Source: Oceanidesulfovibrio indonesiensis (GTDB taxonomy: Bacteria; Desulfobacterota; Desulfovibrionia; Desulfovibrionales; Desulfovibrionaceae). Taken from it: a DNA stretch of 64,000 nt. How positions within the stretch are numbered: the first letter of the stretch is position 1; each line of letters starts with the position of its first letter. Location: the NCBI RefSeq assembly GCF_007625075.1, contig NZ_QMIE01000001.1, forward strand, positions 62,001 through 126,000. Direction: 5' to 3'. Position numbers and translations under genes: made by a program. The notes below the pieces were generated by a model. That model worked only from the letters and a program-made list of their open reading frames with translations, searched no databases and was not told the origin of the DNA. Positions 25,799 through 35,265 of the stretch are shown here, in pieces.

Positions 25799-27032
25799 GC
25801 CCACGGATTACCCGCTTCTCAACGAGGGACTGCCCCGTTGCTCCTTCCCGAAATTCCTCATCTGGATTGCCGTCATCGGCATCGTCCTGGCATGGGGCGG
25901 CGCCTGGATGGGCGTCATCTTCTACGAAGGCCTCGGCGTCACCGCTCTCGACAACTACTTCGGTTTCGGCCTCTGGATCACTTTCGACCTTGCGGTCATC
26001 GCTCTGGGCGCCGGCGCGTTCTTCACGGGTCTGCTTCGCTACATACTGAACATCGATCCATTGAAGAACATCATCAACCTGGCGGTGATCATCGGGTTCA
26101 TCTGCTACTCCGGCGCGATGATCGTTCTGGCGCTCGATGTGGGCCAGCCGCTCAGATCATGGTTCGGCTTCTGGCACGCCAACGTCCACTCCATGCTTGT
26201 CGAGGTGATGTTCTGCATCTCCTGCTACCTCATGGTGCTGGCAATCGAGTTCGTGCCGATCATTCTGGAAAACCGTCAGCTGGACAAGATTCCCTTCATC
26301 CACAGGCTGTCGCACAACTTCCACGTGATCATGCCACTGTTCGCCGGTATCGGAGCGTTTCTGTCCTTCTTCCACCAGGGCTCCCTGGGCGGCATGTACG
26401 GCGTGCTCTTCAGCCGTCCGTTCGTGTTCCGCGAAGGCTTCTTCATCTGGCCGTGGACCTTCTTCCTCTTCGTACTTTCGGCCGTGGCGTCCGGTCCGGT
26501 TTTCACCATGCTCATCGCCACCCTTATCGAGAAGATGACCGGCCGCAAGCTGGTGGAATTCCGTGTGAAGGCCATGATGGGCAAGATCGCAGGCACCATG
26601 CTGGCCATTTACATGTTCTTCAAGATCATAGACACGTGGGCCTGGGCGCAGGGCTACCTGCCCAGCGTGGGACTCACCTTCAGCGAAATGTTCCACGGCT
26701 CCATGTACGGGCAGTGGCTGCTCTGGACCGAAATAGGACTCTGTGGTCTCGTGCCCATGGTCATGCTCCTGGTGCCGTCCATCCGGAACACGCCGTCGCT
26801 GCTGTACACCGCAGCAATCCTGGACTGCATCGGCATCACCATCAACCGCTACGTCTTCACCGTGCAGGCACTGGCCGCTCCTGTCATGCCCTTTGAAGAC
26901 TGGCAGATTTACATCCCCAACCAGGCGGAATGGGCGCCCACCTTCCTGGTGATCGCATACGGCGCACTCATCATCAGCCTGTCGTACCGCTACCTGCCGG
27001 TCTTCCCTCAGGAGAAGAGGCTCAACGCCTGA
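25791..27032 (+). CDS. qrcD: QrcD, NrfD/PsrC-type membrane subunit
   Basis: 413 residues from ATG 25791 (GGGGG just upstream; an in-frame ATG sits at 25785). It has about ten predicted transmembrane helices and NrfD-family features such as HANVHSMLVEVMF, FHVIMPLFAGIGAFLSFFHQGSLGGMYG and GRFWPW-like FFIWPWTFF. NrfD-type proteins bind menaquinone; in Qrc this subunit completes quinone reduction from periplasmic electron donors, feeding sulfate reduction through QmoABC. Last gene of the operon; a terminator follows within 30 bp. Confidence 0.94.
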   Translation: MAKPTDYPLLNEGLPRCSFPKFLIWIAVIGIVLAWGGAWMGVIFYEGLGVTALDNYFGFGLWITFDLAVIALGAGAFFTGLLRYILNIDPLKNIINLAVIIGFICYSGAMIVLALDVGQPLRSWFGFWHANVHSMLVEVMFCISCYLMVLAIEFVPIILENRQLDKIPFIHRLSHNFHVIMPLFAGIGAFLSFFHQGSLGGMYGVLFSRPFVFREGFFIWPWTFFLFVLSAVASGPVFTMLIATLIEKMTGRKLVEFRVKAMMGKIAGTMLAIYMFFKIIDTWAWAQGYLPSVGLTFSEMFHGSMYGQWLLWTEIGLCGLVPMVMLLVPSIRNTPSLLYTAAILDCIGITINRYVFTVQALAAPVMPFEDWQIYIPNQAEWAPTFLVIAYGALIISLSYRYLPVFPQEKRLNA

Positions 27033-27055
27033 CCTCCGGCAAACTGACGAACCAG

Positions 27056-27100
27056 CAACAAGGCGGCTTCGCGTTCATCGCGGGGTCGCCTTTTCATTTG
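27056..27100 (+). terminator. intrinsic terminator after qrcD
   Basis: AAGGCG(GC)TTCGCG (about 27060-27073) pairs with CGCGGGGTCGCCTT (about 27080-27093), then TTTCATTT. Stem with small internal mismatches; it ends the qrc transcript. Confidence 0.75.
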
Positions 27101-27403
27101 ACTCATTCTGGTGCTCAGGAATCGGCGGTCCACGCGTGATCGAGTAGAAACGGACAAGGACGCATGGCAACGGCTACCCCGGATTTAGCCTGTCCTTATT
27201 TGATGTCGCTCGGCATTCGGCACAGAATACACGAGTGGAGCAGAGTGCCTGGCGATGATTCATAGCCGCAAGCGCTTCGCATGCGAACAGGAAGACCCGG
27301 CGGGACACGGTTGATCTGCCGCAGGCATCGTGAGCCCTGCCTGGAGAGCGATGCGCGGATCGAAAATGTGTGCGTGTGGTGACAAAAAGTCAGCTTTGAA
27401 GAA
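27101..27403. other. 303-bp intergenic stretch, nothing recognised
   Basis: Between the qrc terminator and the end of the AEC transporter gene (convergent). No promoter, RNA gene or repeat was seen, and none of the short frames looks coding. Confidence 0.45.
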
Positions 27404-28306
27404 TCAATCCACGAGGTAGAGCGCGAGAGGAAGCGTGACGAATGCAAGGACTGTCTGCGTCGTGATGATGGAAGCCATAAGGTCTTCGTCGCCACCAAGC
27501 TGGCGCGCGAGAATGAATGAGGAAACGGCAGTCGGCAGAGAAGCGAACAACACCGCAATGACATCCGCCGGGGCCGGCACGTGGTAGAGGCGGCAGGCGA
27601 GCATGGTCACGGCTGGCAGTAAAATGAGTTTGAGGAATGACGCCATCAGTATGCGGTACTTTTGCGGAGCGATGCGACGGAAGTTGAGACCGGCGCCAAC
27701 GGTGAGCAGCCCCAGCGGCAGGGCGGCGCGGCCCAGCAGCCGAAGAACTTCGTAAATGGATTCAGGCAGTTGAACGTGCATGAAGTTGAGAGCGAAACCA
27801 CCGAGGCTGCCGAGGATCAACGGGTTCTTGGCGAGCGTAGCCAGAATGGACTTGAGCGACGAGAGTTGCGCCGAGCCGTAATGCGAGACGACCGGTACGC
27901 AGAGAAAGTTCACAAGCGGAATAAGGGTGATGAGCGCCACGGCCGAGAGAGTCACCCCCGGGCTCCCGGCCATGGCGGAAGCCGCTGCAATGCCGACATA
28001 TGTATTGAGTCGTATGGAGCCCTGGAAAATGGAAGAGAACGCCGGCCCGGGAATGACGAGCCGGGACTGCAGGAACAGGGCGATGCCGGTCACGGAAACC
28101 ACGCCGGTAATCAGCGCGCCGGCCATGGTCAGAGCGGGTTGCTCGCCGAAAGACGCCGTCGATAGGTTGGCCACCAGAAGGGCAGGGAAAAAGACATAAT
28201 AGGTCGCGCGCTCGGCCTGCGCCCAGAAGCCGAGTTCCACAACGCCGGTGCGACGGAAAATGTAGCCCAGCAGAATGAGTAGAAATACAGGGAAAAGAAC
28301 GTTCAC
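27404..28306 (-). CDS. AEC (auxin efflux carrier) family transporter
   Basis: 300 residues with about ten transmembrane segments in two halves, starting MNVLFPVFLLILLGYIFRRTG. Typical AEC features are the N-terminal PVFLLILLGY, a central cytoplasmic loop of ~40 residues (SHYGSAQLSSLKSILATLAKNPLILG) and a second half rich in small residues with LPTAVSSFILARQLGGDED. Bacterial members export or import small organic acids such as malate or malonate. The substrate cannot be inferred. Isolated gene, convergent with qrc; divergent neighbour on the right is on the same strand 180 bp away. Confidence 0.88.
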   Translation of the reverse strand: MNVLFPVFLLILLGYIFRRTGVVELGFWAQAERATYYVFFPALLVANLSTASFGEQPALTMAGALITGVVSVTGIALFLQSRLVIPGPAFSSIFQGSIRLNTYVGIAAASAMAGSPGVTLSAVALITLIPLVNFLCVPVVSHYGSAQLSSLKSILATLAKNPLILGSLGGFALNFMHVQLPESIYEVLRLLGRAALPLGLLTVGAGLNFRRIAPQKYRILMASFLKLILLPAVTMLACRLYHVPAPADVIAVLFASLPTAVSSFILARQLGGDEDLMASIITTQTVLAFVTLPLALYLVD

Positions 28307-28486
28307 GAAGCCGGCCTATAGCACGAGGCATCGCGCGCGGCAATGGAGCCGTTTGTCCTCAAGCCCAATGGTGTTCCCTTTCGGACCAGCCGGAATCCAG
28401 GGTGCATCAAGCGTCAGACGACACTTGCTGCAGTGTGCGAGTCGGACCCGGGATGAGTGTTTCAGGAACAGTGGGCTTGATGCAGG

Positions 28487-29749
28487 CTATTCGATGCGCG
28501 CGGATTCCTCCTGGATGGATTTAGCCCAGGTAAGCGCCTCGGCGTAGGAGTTGGCCACTGTCATGGGGTCGAGTTGCAGCTTCTCGATGATCTCGTCGAT
28601 GTTGTCCCATTCGCCGCGTTCGAACAACTTGGCCATTTCGAGCCAGGGAGTCAGCTCGTTCTCCTGGCCGCACAATGCGTCGATGATTTTTTCGTCCAGC
28701 GGCAGGTTCTCCGCAATATCGGCAAAGGGGATGTCGAGGAGCGCTTCGAGCAGCGAGAAGAGGCCGAGGAGGTAGAGACTGTCGGGTTTGGGGTCGCTGC
28801 GGTCGTGGTTCAGCGCGGCGCGTTCCAGGAACTTGCCGCGGATGGTGGAGAGGTAAGGCAGCTCGGACGTCTTTTCTTCGGGCGTGATGTCGGACAAAAA
28901 GATCAGCCAGAGCCAGCTCTTCACCTGCTTGAGGCCAAGGAGCACCAGGGCCTGCTTGATGGACTCCACTTTTCTGGAGAGGCTGAACGCCGCGGAGTTG
29001 ATGAGCGCGAGCAATCGGTAGCTGATGGCGACATCGGACTCGATGATGGAAGCGAGTTCGTCGAACTCCGGATTCTCCTTCTCCAGTGCCCGGAACAGCA
29101 TGAGCCGGGATATCTGGCTGGAGGACAGCTTGCGGCCTGGCACAATTTCCGGTTTTTCGAAGAAAAAGCCCTGGAAGAGCGAGAATCCAAGCTCGCGGGC
29201 AAGCTCGAAATGGGAAATGTGCTCCACCCGTTTTGCGGCCAGCACGCACTTGTGGGGTTTGACGGCGTCCACCAGGCCGCCGATGCGTTCCTTGTCGCCG
29301 TCCAGCACGTCTACGAAGACGATATCCGCAAGCTTGAGAAGCACTTCGGACCCGGGAGCGCCGGAGTAATCGTTGAGCGCTATCTGGTAGTCATCGGCCT
29401 TGAGCTCCATGAGGGTCTTGAGCACCTCACGGTTCTTGGCAATGGACTCGTCCACGGCGAGCACGGTGGTTTCGGCCGGGAGCGCGAGCGGAATCTTGCG
29501 CAGGATAGGCTCTTCGGTGAAGGTGATGAAGAGCTTTTTCCGTGCCTTCTCCTCTTTGGGCATGTTCATGATCGCGTTGGCGATCACGGTAAGAGTGGCT
29601 ATGTCCTTGTCATCAAAATGCGCCGTGGTCGCATCGGAGCTGTGACGATAGAGGAGAGCATACCCGCGTGGCTCCTTCTTCCTGTCGAAGATGGGTTGCC
29701 GCGCAAAAAACGTGTCGATGTATACCGCGTCGGGCTTGGCGTCTGCCAT
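28487..29749 (-). CDS. degenerate EAL-HDOD signalling protein (YuxH-like)
   Basis: 420 residues from ATG 29749 (GAGG 7 nt upstream). The N-terminal ~200 residues read as an EAL-type fold starting FFARQPIFDRKKEPRGYALLYR; the canonical Glu of E-(A/V/L)-L is Ala (YALLYR), and further catalytic acidic residues are not evident, so cyclic-di-GMP phosphodiesterase activity is unlikely. The C-terminal half is an HDOD domain (SRLMLFRALEKENPEFDELA, then SYRLLALINSAAF), a helical signalling domain related to HD phosphohydrolases but lacking the HD metal ligands. Such proteins act in c-di-GMP-linked or stress signalling through protein contacts. Divergent from the pilus ATPase gene. Confidence 0.87.
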   Translation of the reverse strand: MADAKPDAVYIDTFFARQPIFDRKKEPRGYALLYRHSSDATTAHFDDKDIATLTVIANAIMNMPKEEKARKKLFITFTEEPILRKIPLALPAETTVLAVDESIAKNREVLKTLMELKADDYQIALNDYSGAPGSEVLLKLADIVFVDVLDGDKERIGGLVDAVKPHKCVLAAKRVEHISHFELARELGFSLFQGFFFEKPEIVPGRKLSSSQISRLMLFRALEKENPEFDELASIIESDVAISYRLLALINSAAFSLSRKVESIKQALVLLGLKQVKSWLWLIFLSDITPEEKTSELPYLSTIRGKFLERAALNHDRSDPKPDSLYLLGLFSLLEALLDIPFADIAENLPLDEKIIDALCGQENELTPWLEMAKLFERGEWDNIDEIIEKLQLDPMTVANSYAEALTWAKSIQEESARIE

Positions 29750-30109
29750 TCGAATCCTCGTGGTTGTGCAGCGTTTCGTCTCAGAATGACAAGGATTTAA
29801 AACAACCAGGGGTTGCATGCAAGCTGAGGAAGTCATACATACAGCAACGGGTGTGGTCTACTCAACCCCGAACATGGTGAAATTCAGGATGCCGGCAGCG
29901 CAGGCCGTCGCTTGCCAGAGTCCCGGCATGTTACCGGCTCGGCCCTTTTCCCCTGAATCACATGCCGAGTTGTATTTTATCGTGACTCTTTGCAATGTTA
30001 CGTGTAAGCGCTATTGACTTGCAAGCAGGTTTCGGAAAAAATTGCAACAAAGGCTGCGCATTACAATAGACGGCGCGCTACGCAGGATATTAGAACGACG
30101 CAGAGAACC
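29750..30109. other. 360-bp region between divergent EAL-HDOD and GspE/PilB genes
   Basis: Promoters for both genes should lie here. On the plus strand TTGACT (30015) with an AT-rich -10 area is a weak candidate. No clear dyad or RNA gene was found. Confidence 0.35.
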
Positions 30110-31780
30110 ATGACTCAGCAACCCAGCAACACATCCGCTTTCAGCACGGGAGGCGACAACTCGCGTATGGCCCGCGCCGTGCAGCGAAAATCCGGGCTGA
30201 AGCTCGCCGAGTACCTGCGCCACCAGGGCAAGCTCAAAGAAAACGAGCTGATGGAATATGTCGCCAACCAGCTTCAGATAGACAAGTACGACCCGAATAA
30301 ATATCCGTTCGAGCAAAGCCTCTCCCGGATCATCGACCCTGAGACCGCCCGCAAGCACGGCATCTGCGCCATCAAGGAAAAGGGCGGGCTGGTCTACGTG
30401 GCCACATCGGACCCCCTGAATGTTTCCCTGCTGGACACCCTGGAAAAAAGCCTCAAGCTGGACCTTGAACCTGTCTACTGCCCCAAAGGCGACCTCGACG
30501 AGCTCATATACCAGTACTACGGCAAGACCGCCGCGCTGGGCGACATGCAGGACACCATCGACGAGCTCGATGTGGAAGAGGGTGAGGGCGAGGAGAAGGT
30601 TGTCGATATCTCCATGGCGGCGTTGGAAGACGCCCCCGTGGTCAAGCTGGTCAACCAGATTCTATATCAGGCCGTCAGCGAGGGCGCGAGCGACATACAC
30701 CTGAGTCCCCAGCGCGATCGCGTGCAGCTCCGCTTTCGGGTGGACGGCATTTTGCGAGAGTATCCGGCGCCGCCCAAGTCCATCTTCATGCAGGTCATTT
30801 CCCGCATGAAACTCATTGCGAACATGGATATCTCGGTCACGCGCGTGCCGCAGGACGGCCGCTTCTCGTTCAATGTCCAGACACGCGAGGTCAACGTCCG
30901 CGCTTCCGCGCTGCCGACCATCTACGGCGAGAACATGGTCCTGCGTCTGCTCATCCGACAGCGCGGCACGCTGAGCATCGAAGACCTCGGCATGAGCGAG
31001 GACGACATGCAGCGCATCGAGGAGGCGACCAAGAAGTCCTACGGCATGATCCTCGCCACTGGGCCGACCGGTTCCGGTAAGACCACGCTGCTCTACTCGC
31101 TGCTGCACCAGATCGACCATCCCGAGATCAACATCATCACCCTCGAAGATCCGGTGGAACACCGCGTTGACACCATCCGCCAGGTGCAGCTCAACCGCAA
31201 GGCCGGCATGACCTTCGCCTCAGGCCTGCGCTCCATCCTGCGTCAGGACCCGGACGTTCTGATGGTCGGTGAGATTCGTGACCACGAGACGGCGCAGATT
31301 GCCGTGGAGTCCGCCATGACCGGTCACCGTCTGCTCTCCACCGTGCACACCAACGATGCGGCCGGCGCTGTGACCCGGTTCATCGACATGGGCATCGAGC
31401 CGTTCCTGGTCGCCTCCACCTTGCTGTGTGTGGTGGGCCAACGGCTGGTGCGCCGCAACTGCAAGGAATGCCTGGAAGAGTACATGCCGGACAAGAAGCT
31501 TGTGGAAGCGCTCAAGCTCAAGCGGGAAGTGAAGTTCTATCGCGGCCGCGGCTGCCCCAAATGCCGCGATTCCGGCTATTCCGGCCGTACGGGCATATAC
31601 GAAGTGCTCAACATCGACGAGCAGGTCCAGGACATGATCATCAAGCGCGCTTCGTCGCGCGAGATCGCCCGCGCGGCCCAGGCGGCCAAGAAGTTCCGCC
31701 CCATGCGCCAGGACGCCTTGAACAAGGTGTTCAAGGGCGTCACAACGCTTGAGGAAGCCGCCCCCATCATCTTCATGTAG
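30110..31780 (+). CDS. GspE/PilB family secretion/pilus assembly ATPase
   Basis: 556 residues from ATG 30110 (in-frame frame extends 32 codons further but without support). An N-terminal GspE-N domain (about residues 20-150) precedes the ATPase with Walker A GPTGSGKTT, an Asp box ITLEDPVEHR, Walker B DPDVLMVGEIRD and a His box STVHTNDA. A C-terminal tetracysteine zinc-binding segment (CKEC ... CPKC) is present, as in PilB/GspE. These hexameric ATPases drive type IV pilus extension or type II secretion. No pilin, platform or secretin genes are adjacent, so it may belong to a distant cluster or act alone. Confidence 0.9.
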   Translation: MTQQPSNTSAFSTGGDNSRMARAVQRKSGLKLAEYLRHQGKLKENELMEYVANQLQIDKYDPNKYPFEQSLSRIIDPETARKHGICAIKEKGGLVYVATSDPLNVSLLDTLEKSLKLDLEPVYCPKGDLDELIYQYYGKTAALGDMQDTIDELDVEEGEGEEKVVDISMAALEDAPVVKLVNQILYQAVSEGASDIHLSPQRDRVQLRFRVDGILREYPAPPKSIFMQVISRMKLIANMDISVTRVPQDGRFSFNVQTREVNVRASALPTIYGENMVLRLLIRQRGTLSIEDLGMSEDDMQRIEEATKKSYGMILATGPTGSGKTTLLYSLLHQIDHPEINIITLEDPVEHRVDTIRQVQLNRKAGMTFASGLRSILRQDPDVLMVGEIRDHETAQIAVESAMTGHRLLSTVHTNDAAGAVTRFIDMGIEPFLVASTLLCVVGQRLVRRNCKECLEEYMPDKKLVEALKLKREVKFYRGRGCPKCRDSGYSGRTGIYEVLNIDEQVQDMIIKRASSREIARAAQAAKKFRPMRQDALNKVFKGVTTLEEAAPIIFM

Positions 31781-31889
31781 TATCTTTGCAGCCAAGGCGA
31801 TTTTCCGCGTAGGGAGCACCGGTCCTTATATGCGCTGGAGAATATGGCTGCTCCGGTCCTTGCGCATGGCGTTCGTCTCCCGCCCTCGA

Positions 31890-31925
31890 AACAAAAAAGC
31901 CCGACTCCACAGGGAGCCGGGCCAT
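31890..31925 (-). terminator. intrinsic terminator for the ParA-like gene
   Basis: On the minus strand GGCCCGGCTCC pairs across ACAG-like loop with GGAGTCGGGC, followed by TTTTTT. It lies ~30 bp after the ParA-like stop codon. Confidence 0.8.
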
Positions 31926-31952
31926 GATTTCATGCAGGAACGGAGCGAAACG

Positions 31953-32837
31953 CTATACCGCTTCTTCGCCTTCTTCCTCGTCTTCTGACAGAACCTTCTT
32001 GACCAGAGCCTTGTAGTCCGCGGCGCCGGTGGAGCCGCCTGCATATTCGAAAATGGTCATGCCGTAGGCCGGGGCTTCGGAAAGCCGCACATTGTAGCGA
32101 ACAGGTGGGCAAAGGTACTGGCTGTAGATGGTCTTGAGCTTTTCGAGGATTTCGCCGGGGTTCTTGATCCGCTCGTCGAGGAAGGTGGGCAGGATGTACT
32201 TGATGCCTACTTCCTTGCGGTATTTCTTGATAGATTGCAGGCTCTTGATGAACTCGGACAATCCTTGCAGGCTCATCACCTCAAGCGAGACCGGGATGAG
32301 CACTTCCTTGGCGTAGAACAGCACGTTCACGGTAAGCGGGTCCCAGCCGGGCGATGAGTCGATGACGATGAAGTCGAAATGCACTTCCAGCGGGGCCAGA
32401 GCTTCGGTCAGCGTCATCTCGCCGCCGAAATCCTTGCGGTCGATCATCCGTTTGATGCCGGCCAGAGACTTGCCGCCGGAGAGCAGCCACAGGTTGTCCC
32501 GCGCTTTGAACATGGCGTCCTTGGGCTTGAGCTCCCTGGTGACGAGTTCGGTGAGGCCGGCTTTTGGTTTGACGCCAAGCATGTAGGCGGACTGGCCTTG
32601 CGTGTCGGTATCGACCAGGAGCACGCGCTTGCCTTCCAGGGCGAGTCCGGCGGCGAGGTTTACCGACGTGGTGGTCTTGCCGACGCCGCCTTTGGAGAGC
32701 AGCACGGCAATGGAGCGGGCTTTTTTCAGCGGAAAGCGATGCCCGCAGCTTTTGCAGTGCACCATGGCTTTCCGCGGCGGCACCTTCGAATCATCAATGG
32801 TGCGCTGAAAGCCGCAATTCGGACAGATTATCTCCAT
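31953..32837 (-). CDS. ParA/MinD-type ATPase with N-terminal zinc ribbon
   Basis: 294 residues. The first ~35 residues form a zinc ribbon of the MJ0042 type (C5-x2-C8 ... C28-x2-C31). Then comes a deviant Walker A SKGGVGKTTTS starting near residue 48 with the signature Lys, and IVIDSSPGWDPLTV as the switch/Walker B area. ParA-like ATPases position plasmids, chemoreceptor arrays or other cargo using ATP-driven dimerisation on DNA or membrane. The zinc ribbon is an unusual N-terminal addition and might bind the cargo or a partner protein. The PilZ protein gene lies upstream on the same strand, 112 bp away. Confidence 0.88.
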   Translation of the reverse strand: MEIICPNCGFQRTIDDSKVPPRKAMVHCKSCGHRFPLKKARSIAVLLSKGGVGKTTTSVNLAAGLALEGKRVLLVDTDTQGQSAYMLGVKPKAGLTELVTRELKPKDAMFKARDNLWLLSGGKSLAGIKRMIDRKDFGGEMTLTEALAPLEVHFDFIVIDSSPGWDPLTVNVLFYAKEVLIPVSLEVMSLQGLSEFIKSLQSIKKYRKEVGIKYILPTFLDERIKNPGEILEKLKTIYSQYLCPPVRYNVRLSEAPAYGMTIFEYAGGSTGAADYKALVKKVLSEDEEEGEEAV

Positions 32838-32949
32838 GAATGCCTCCGGGTGGCGAGGGGCCGGTATCGTTGCGTGGGATCAGCGGGCGATGAAAAAGCC
32901 GGGCGGTGAAGAAAAGTGCGAGTTGTCGGCGCCCCGGTGCGAATCCCCA

Positions 32950-33351
32950 TCATTTCTTGCTCTGGAAGTAGTCTTTGCGGGTGCTGGAGACGAATTCGAC
33001 CAGCTTGTCCTCGGTTTCGGGGTCGAGCTGGGTGAACTGTACGCCGTAGCGGAAGTTGTTTGCCTCGTCTCGCGAAATATGCACGACCTTGCCTTGCATG
33101 TGCAACGGCTCGCCTTTGAACGTCAACGTGATGTCGTCGAGCACTTCGCCGATGGAAAAGAGGTTGCGCCTGGACTGGAACACGCCAACGCCACCTTCCA
33201 CGATGTCGAATGCGCCGAAGCTCTCCTCGCCGATCCTGACGTTCAGGGCGAGCGAGTCGTCCACAGGCACCCGGAACGATTTGCGGGTGACGGCAGGATG
33301 CTCCGAATCCTTGTGCTTTTCGGGATCATGGTTCGTATTCTTGTCCGCCAT
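32950..33351 (-). CDS. PilZ domain protein (c-di-GMP receptor candidate)
   Basis: 133 residues from ATG 33351 with AAGGAG 7 nt upstream. After a charged N-terminal tail, RKSFRVPV (residues ~24-31) resembles the RxxxR motif of PilZ domains and is followed by a beta-barrel with FDIVEGGVGVF in the place of the D/NxSxxG motif; the Ser-Gly part is not perfect. PilZ domains bind cyclic-di-GMP and alter motility, surface attachment or secretion. The next gene downstream on the same strand encodes a ParA-like ATPase, a pairing seen in polar localisation systems. c-di-GMP binding is inference. Confidence 0.7.
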   Translation of the reverse strand: MADKNTNHDPEKHKDSEHPAVTRKSFRVPVDDSLALNVRIGEESFGAFDIVEGGVGVFQSRRNLFSIGEVLDDITLTFKGEPLHMQGKVVHISRDEANNFRYGVQFTQLDPETEDKLVEFVSSTRKDYFQSKK

Positions 33352-33747
33352 GGAAGACTCCTTCACGATTGGCGCCGCATTCGGGTGTTAACCTGCTCAG
33401 GCGTTGCCGATGTCCACTCCCGGCTGCCCGGAATGGTTCCCGGAGAGACTTGTCGAGTCTGACAGCCGAGTTACGTGGCGCAATTCCGGACGGGCCATTC
33501 CGTATCGAGTCCGCCGGAAAGGAACGTTGCGGACGCCGAAACCAGGAGGCCACACTACGTTACTGGAACCGCTTTAGCGTAAAAGCTGAAAAATATCCAG
33601 TCATAATACGGGACTGGGACGAAAAAGAAAAAATCGGCACAGCCGAGCATGGTGGTTGCAATGCGTAGCCATGTCGAAAGTAATACGATCCATGCAAAAA
33701 TGCTTGTATGTATGAGGGAGATGTCTGCCGAAATCTGCAGTCATAGA
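33352..33747. other. 396-bp intergenic stretch, nothing recognised
   Basis: Between two minus-strand genes (PilZ and MATE, the latter lying upstream of PilZ on that strand). No strong dyad, RNA gene or long frame with a ribosome site is visible. Confidence 0.45.
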
Positions 33748-35121
33748 TTACGGCGAGCTTTGTTCAGGAGAAGACTGTAATCCTTTCGTTGCCGTGGCCA
33801 GAATTTTGTTTGCATAAAGGATAGCAACCAAAGCGGCCGCCCAGGTTATGGAGAATATTCCCCACCATATGCCCAGTGTCCCTGTGTTGAAAAATTCCAC
33901 AAGTATGGTGAAAACAATGACCGGAACGACCAGTTGCCTTGCCAGCCCGATCCATACCGCGAACAGTGGCCGTTTTACGCCTTGCAATGCGGCAACGTTT
34001 ACAAATAGGATGACGTAGGCATAGAGTGCGAATGCGGATATGTGCAGATACTCGGCTCCCGTCGCTACCACGGCGGCGTCCCTGGTGAAGAACGACATCA
34101 GGGTCTCTGCGCCGAAGAACACGAGCACCGCGCCAAGGCTCATGATGATCGCGCCGTACTTGAGAGCCGCGTTGTGAACCTCGAACACGCGGTCTCCCAG
34201 CTGTGCGCCGTGGCTTTGGGCCACGATGGTCAGGGTCGCCACGTTCAGGCCTATTGTCGGCATCAGCACGATCTGCTCCACGCGGGTGGCTATGCCGTAT
34301 GCCGCCACGGCTGCTTCGCCGAACTGCGAGACGAAATACGTGATGACGAAAATCCCGAGCCCGATGGTGAAGAAGTTGATGCTTGCCGGGAATCCCTGTT
34401 TCGCTATTTCCACGCACGCAGCGCGTCGGGGCAGAAAGTCCCGCCAACTCGCCACGCGCAGCAGACCGCTCTGCCAGGTGCGAAAGCCCATGTACACCGC
34501 GCCTCCTGCCTGGATAAGCACAGTGGCCAGCGCTATGCCGCCCACGCCCATGGCCGGCACGCCCAGCCCGCCGCGCACGAACCACGGGTCCAGCACGCAG
34601 TTGGCGAAAAAACTCGCCACCAGAAAGTTGCGGTGGATCTTCGTATTACCCTGGGCGTTCAGCGATGCGTTGAACATGTAAATCAGAATGAAGAAGAACG
34701 ATCCGGCGAAGATGGTGTCCATGTACTCCAGACAAAGCCCCAGGTACCGTCCCTCGGCGCCCAGGATGCGGAAAAGCATTGGCGAGAACGCAATGCCCGC
34801 CACGGTGAGGCCCAGGGAGGCCACCGCGCCGAACGTGAGAGCCTGCAATGTGAAGAGTCGGGCCGTTTCTTCGTCCTTGCGCCCCAAGGCATGGCCGATG
34901 AGCGCGGTGGCGCCGGTGCTCAGTCCGTTGCCCAGAGAGGTGATGGCGAAGAACAATGGAAAGGCGAGGGACAGCGCAGCCACGGCATCCGTGGAGATGT
35001 GGCCCGCAAAGTACGTATCCACCACGTTGTACATGGTGTGGAAGAAGAAGCCGATGGATGCGGGCGCAGCCACCAGAGCGATGGCTTTGGGGATGGGCAG
35101 GGTGGTGAGATCGTAGCGCAT
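33748..35121 (-). CDS. MATE family efflux transporter (second copy)
   Basis: 457 residues with about 12 transmembrane helices. Family marks include IALVAAPASIGFFFHTMYNVVDTYFAG near the N terminus, the repeated half beginning IAKQGFPASINFFTIGLG, and PTIGLNVATLTIVAQSHGAQ. It is distinct in sequence from the MATE gene at 2577 and more like the NorM/DinF-type Na+- or H+-driven exporters. Substrate unknown. The convergent upstream gene is on the minus strand too; the downstream end at 33748 is followed by an uninformative gap. Confidence 0.9.
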   Translation of the reverse strand: MRYDLTTLPIPKAIALVAAPASIGFFFHTMYNVVDTYFAGHISTDAVAALSLAFPLFFAITSLGNGLSTGATALIGHALGRKDEETARLFTLQALTFGAVASLGLTVAGIAFSPMLFRILGAEGRYLGLCLEYMDTIFAGSFFFILIYMFNASLNAQGNTKIHRNFLVASFFANCVLDPWFVRGGLGVPAMGVGGIALATVLIQAGGAVYMGFRTWQSGLLRVASWRDFLPRRAACVEIAKQGFPASINFFTIGLGIFVITYFVSQFGEAAVAAYGIATRVEQIVLMPTIGLNVATLTIVAQSHGAQLGDRVFEVHNAALKYGAIIMSLGAVLVFFGAETLMSFFTRDAAVVATGAEYLHISAFALYAYVILFVNVAALQGVKRPLFAVWIGLARQLVVPVIVFTILVEFFNTGTLGIWWGIFSITWAAALVAILYANKILATATKGLQSSPEQSSP

Positions 35122-35265
35122 CGCCGTTGTCGTGGTAAGGAAAGGGCGTTCCGGAGCTGCTGTGGTCGGCGTGTGAAGCTACAACGGCAGCGCGCGCCCG
35201 GCAATGATTAATAAGCGTTTTCAGCGCGCGATAGTATTGCGCACGCACACACAAGGAGTCCCGTC

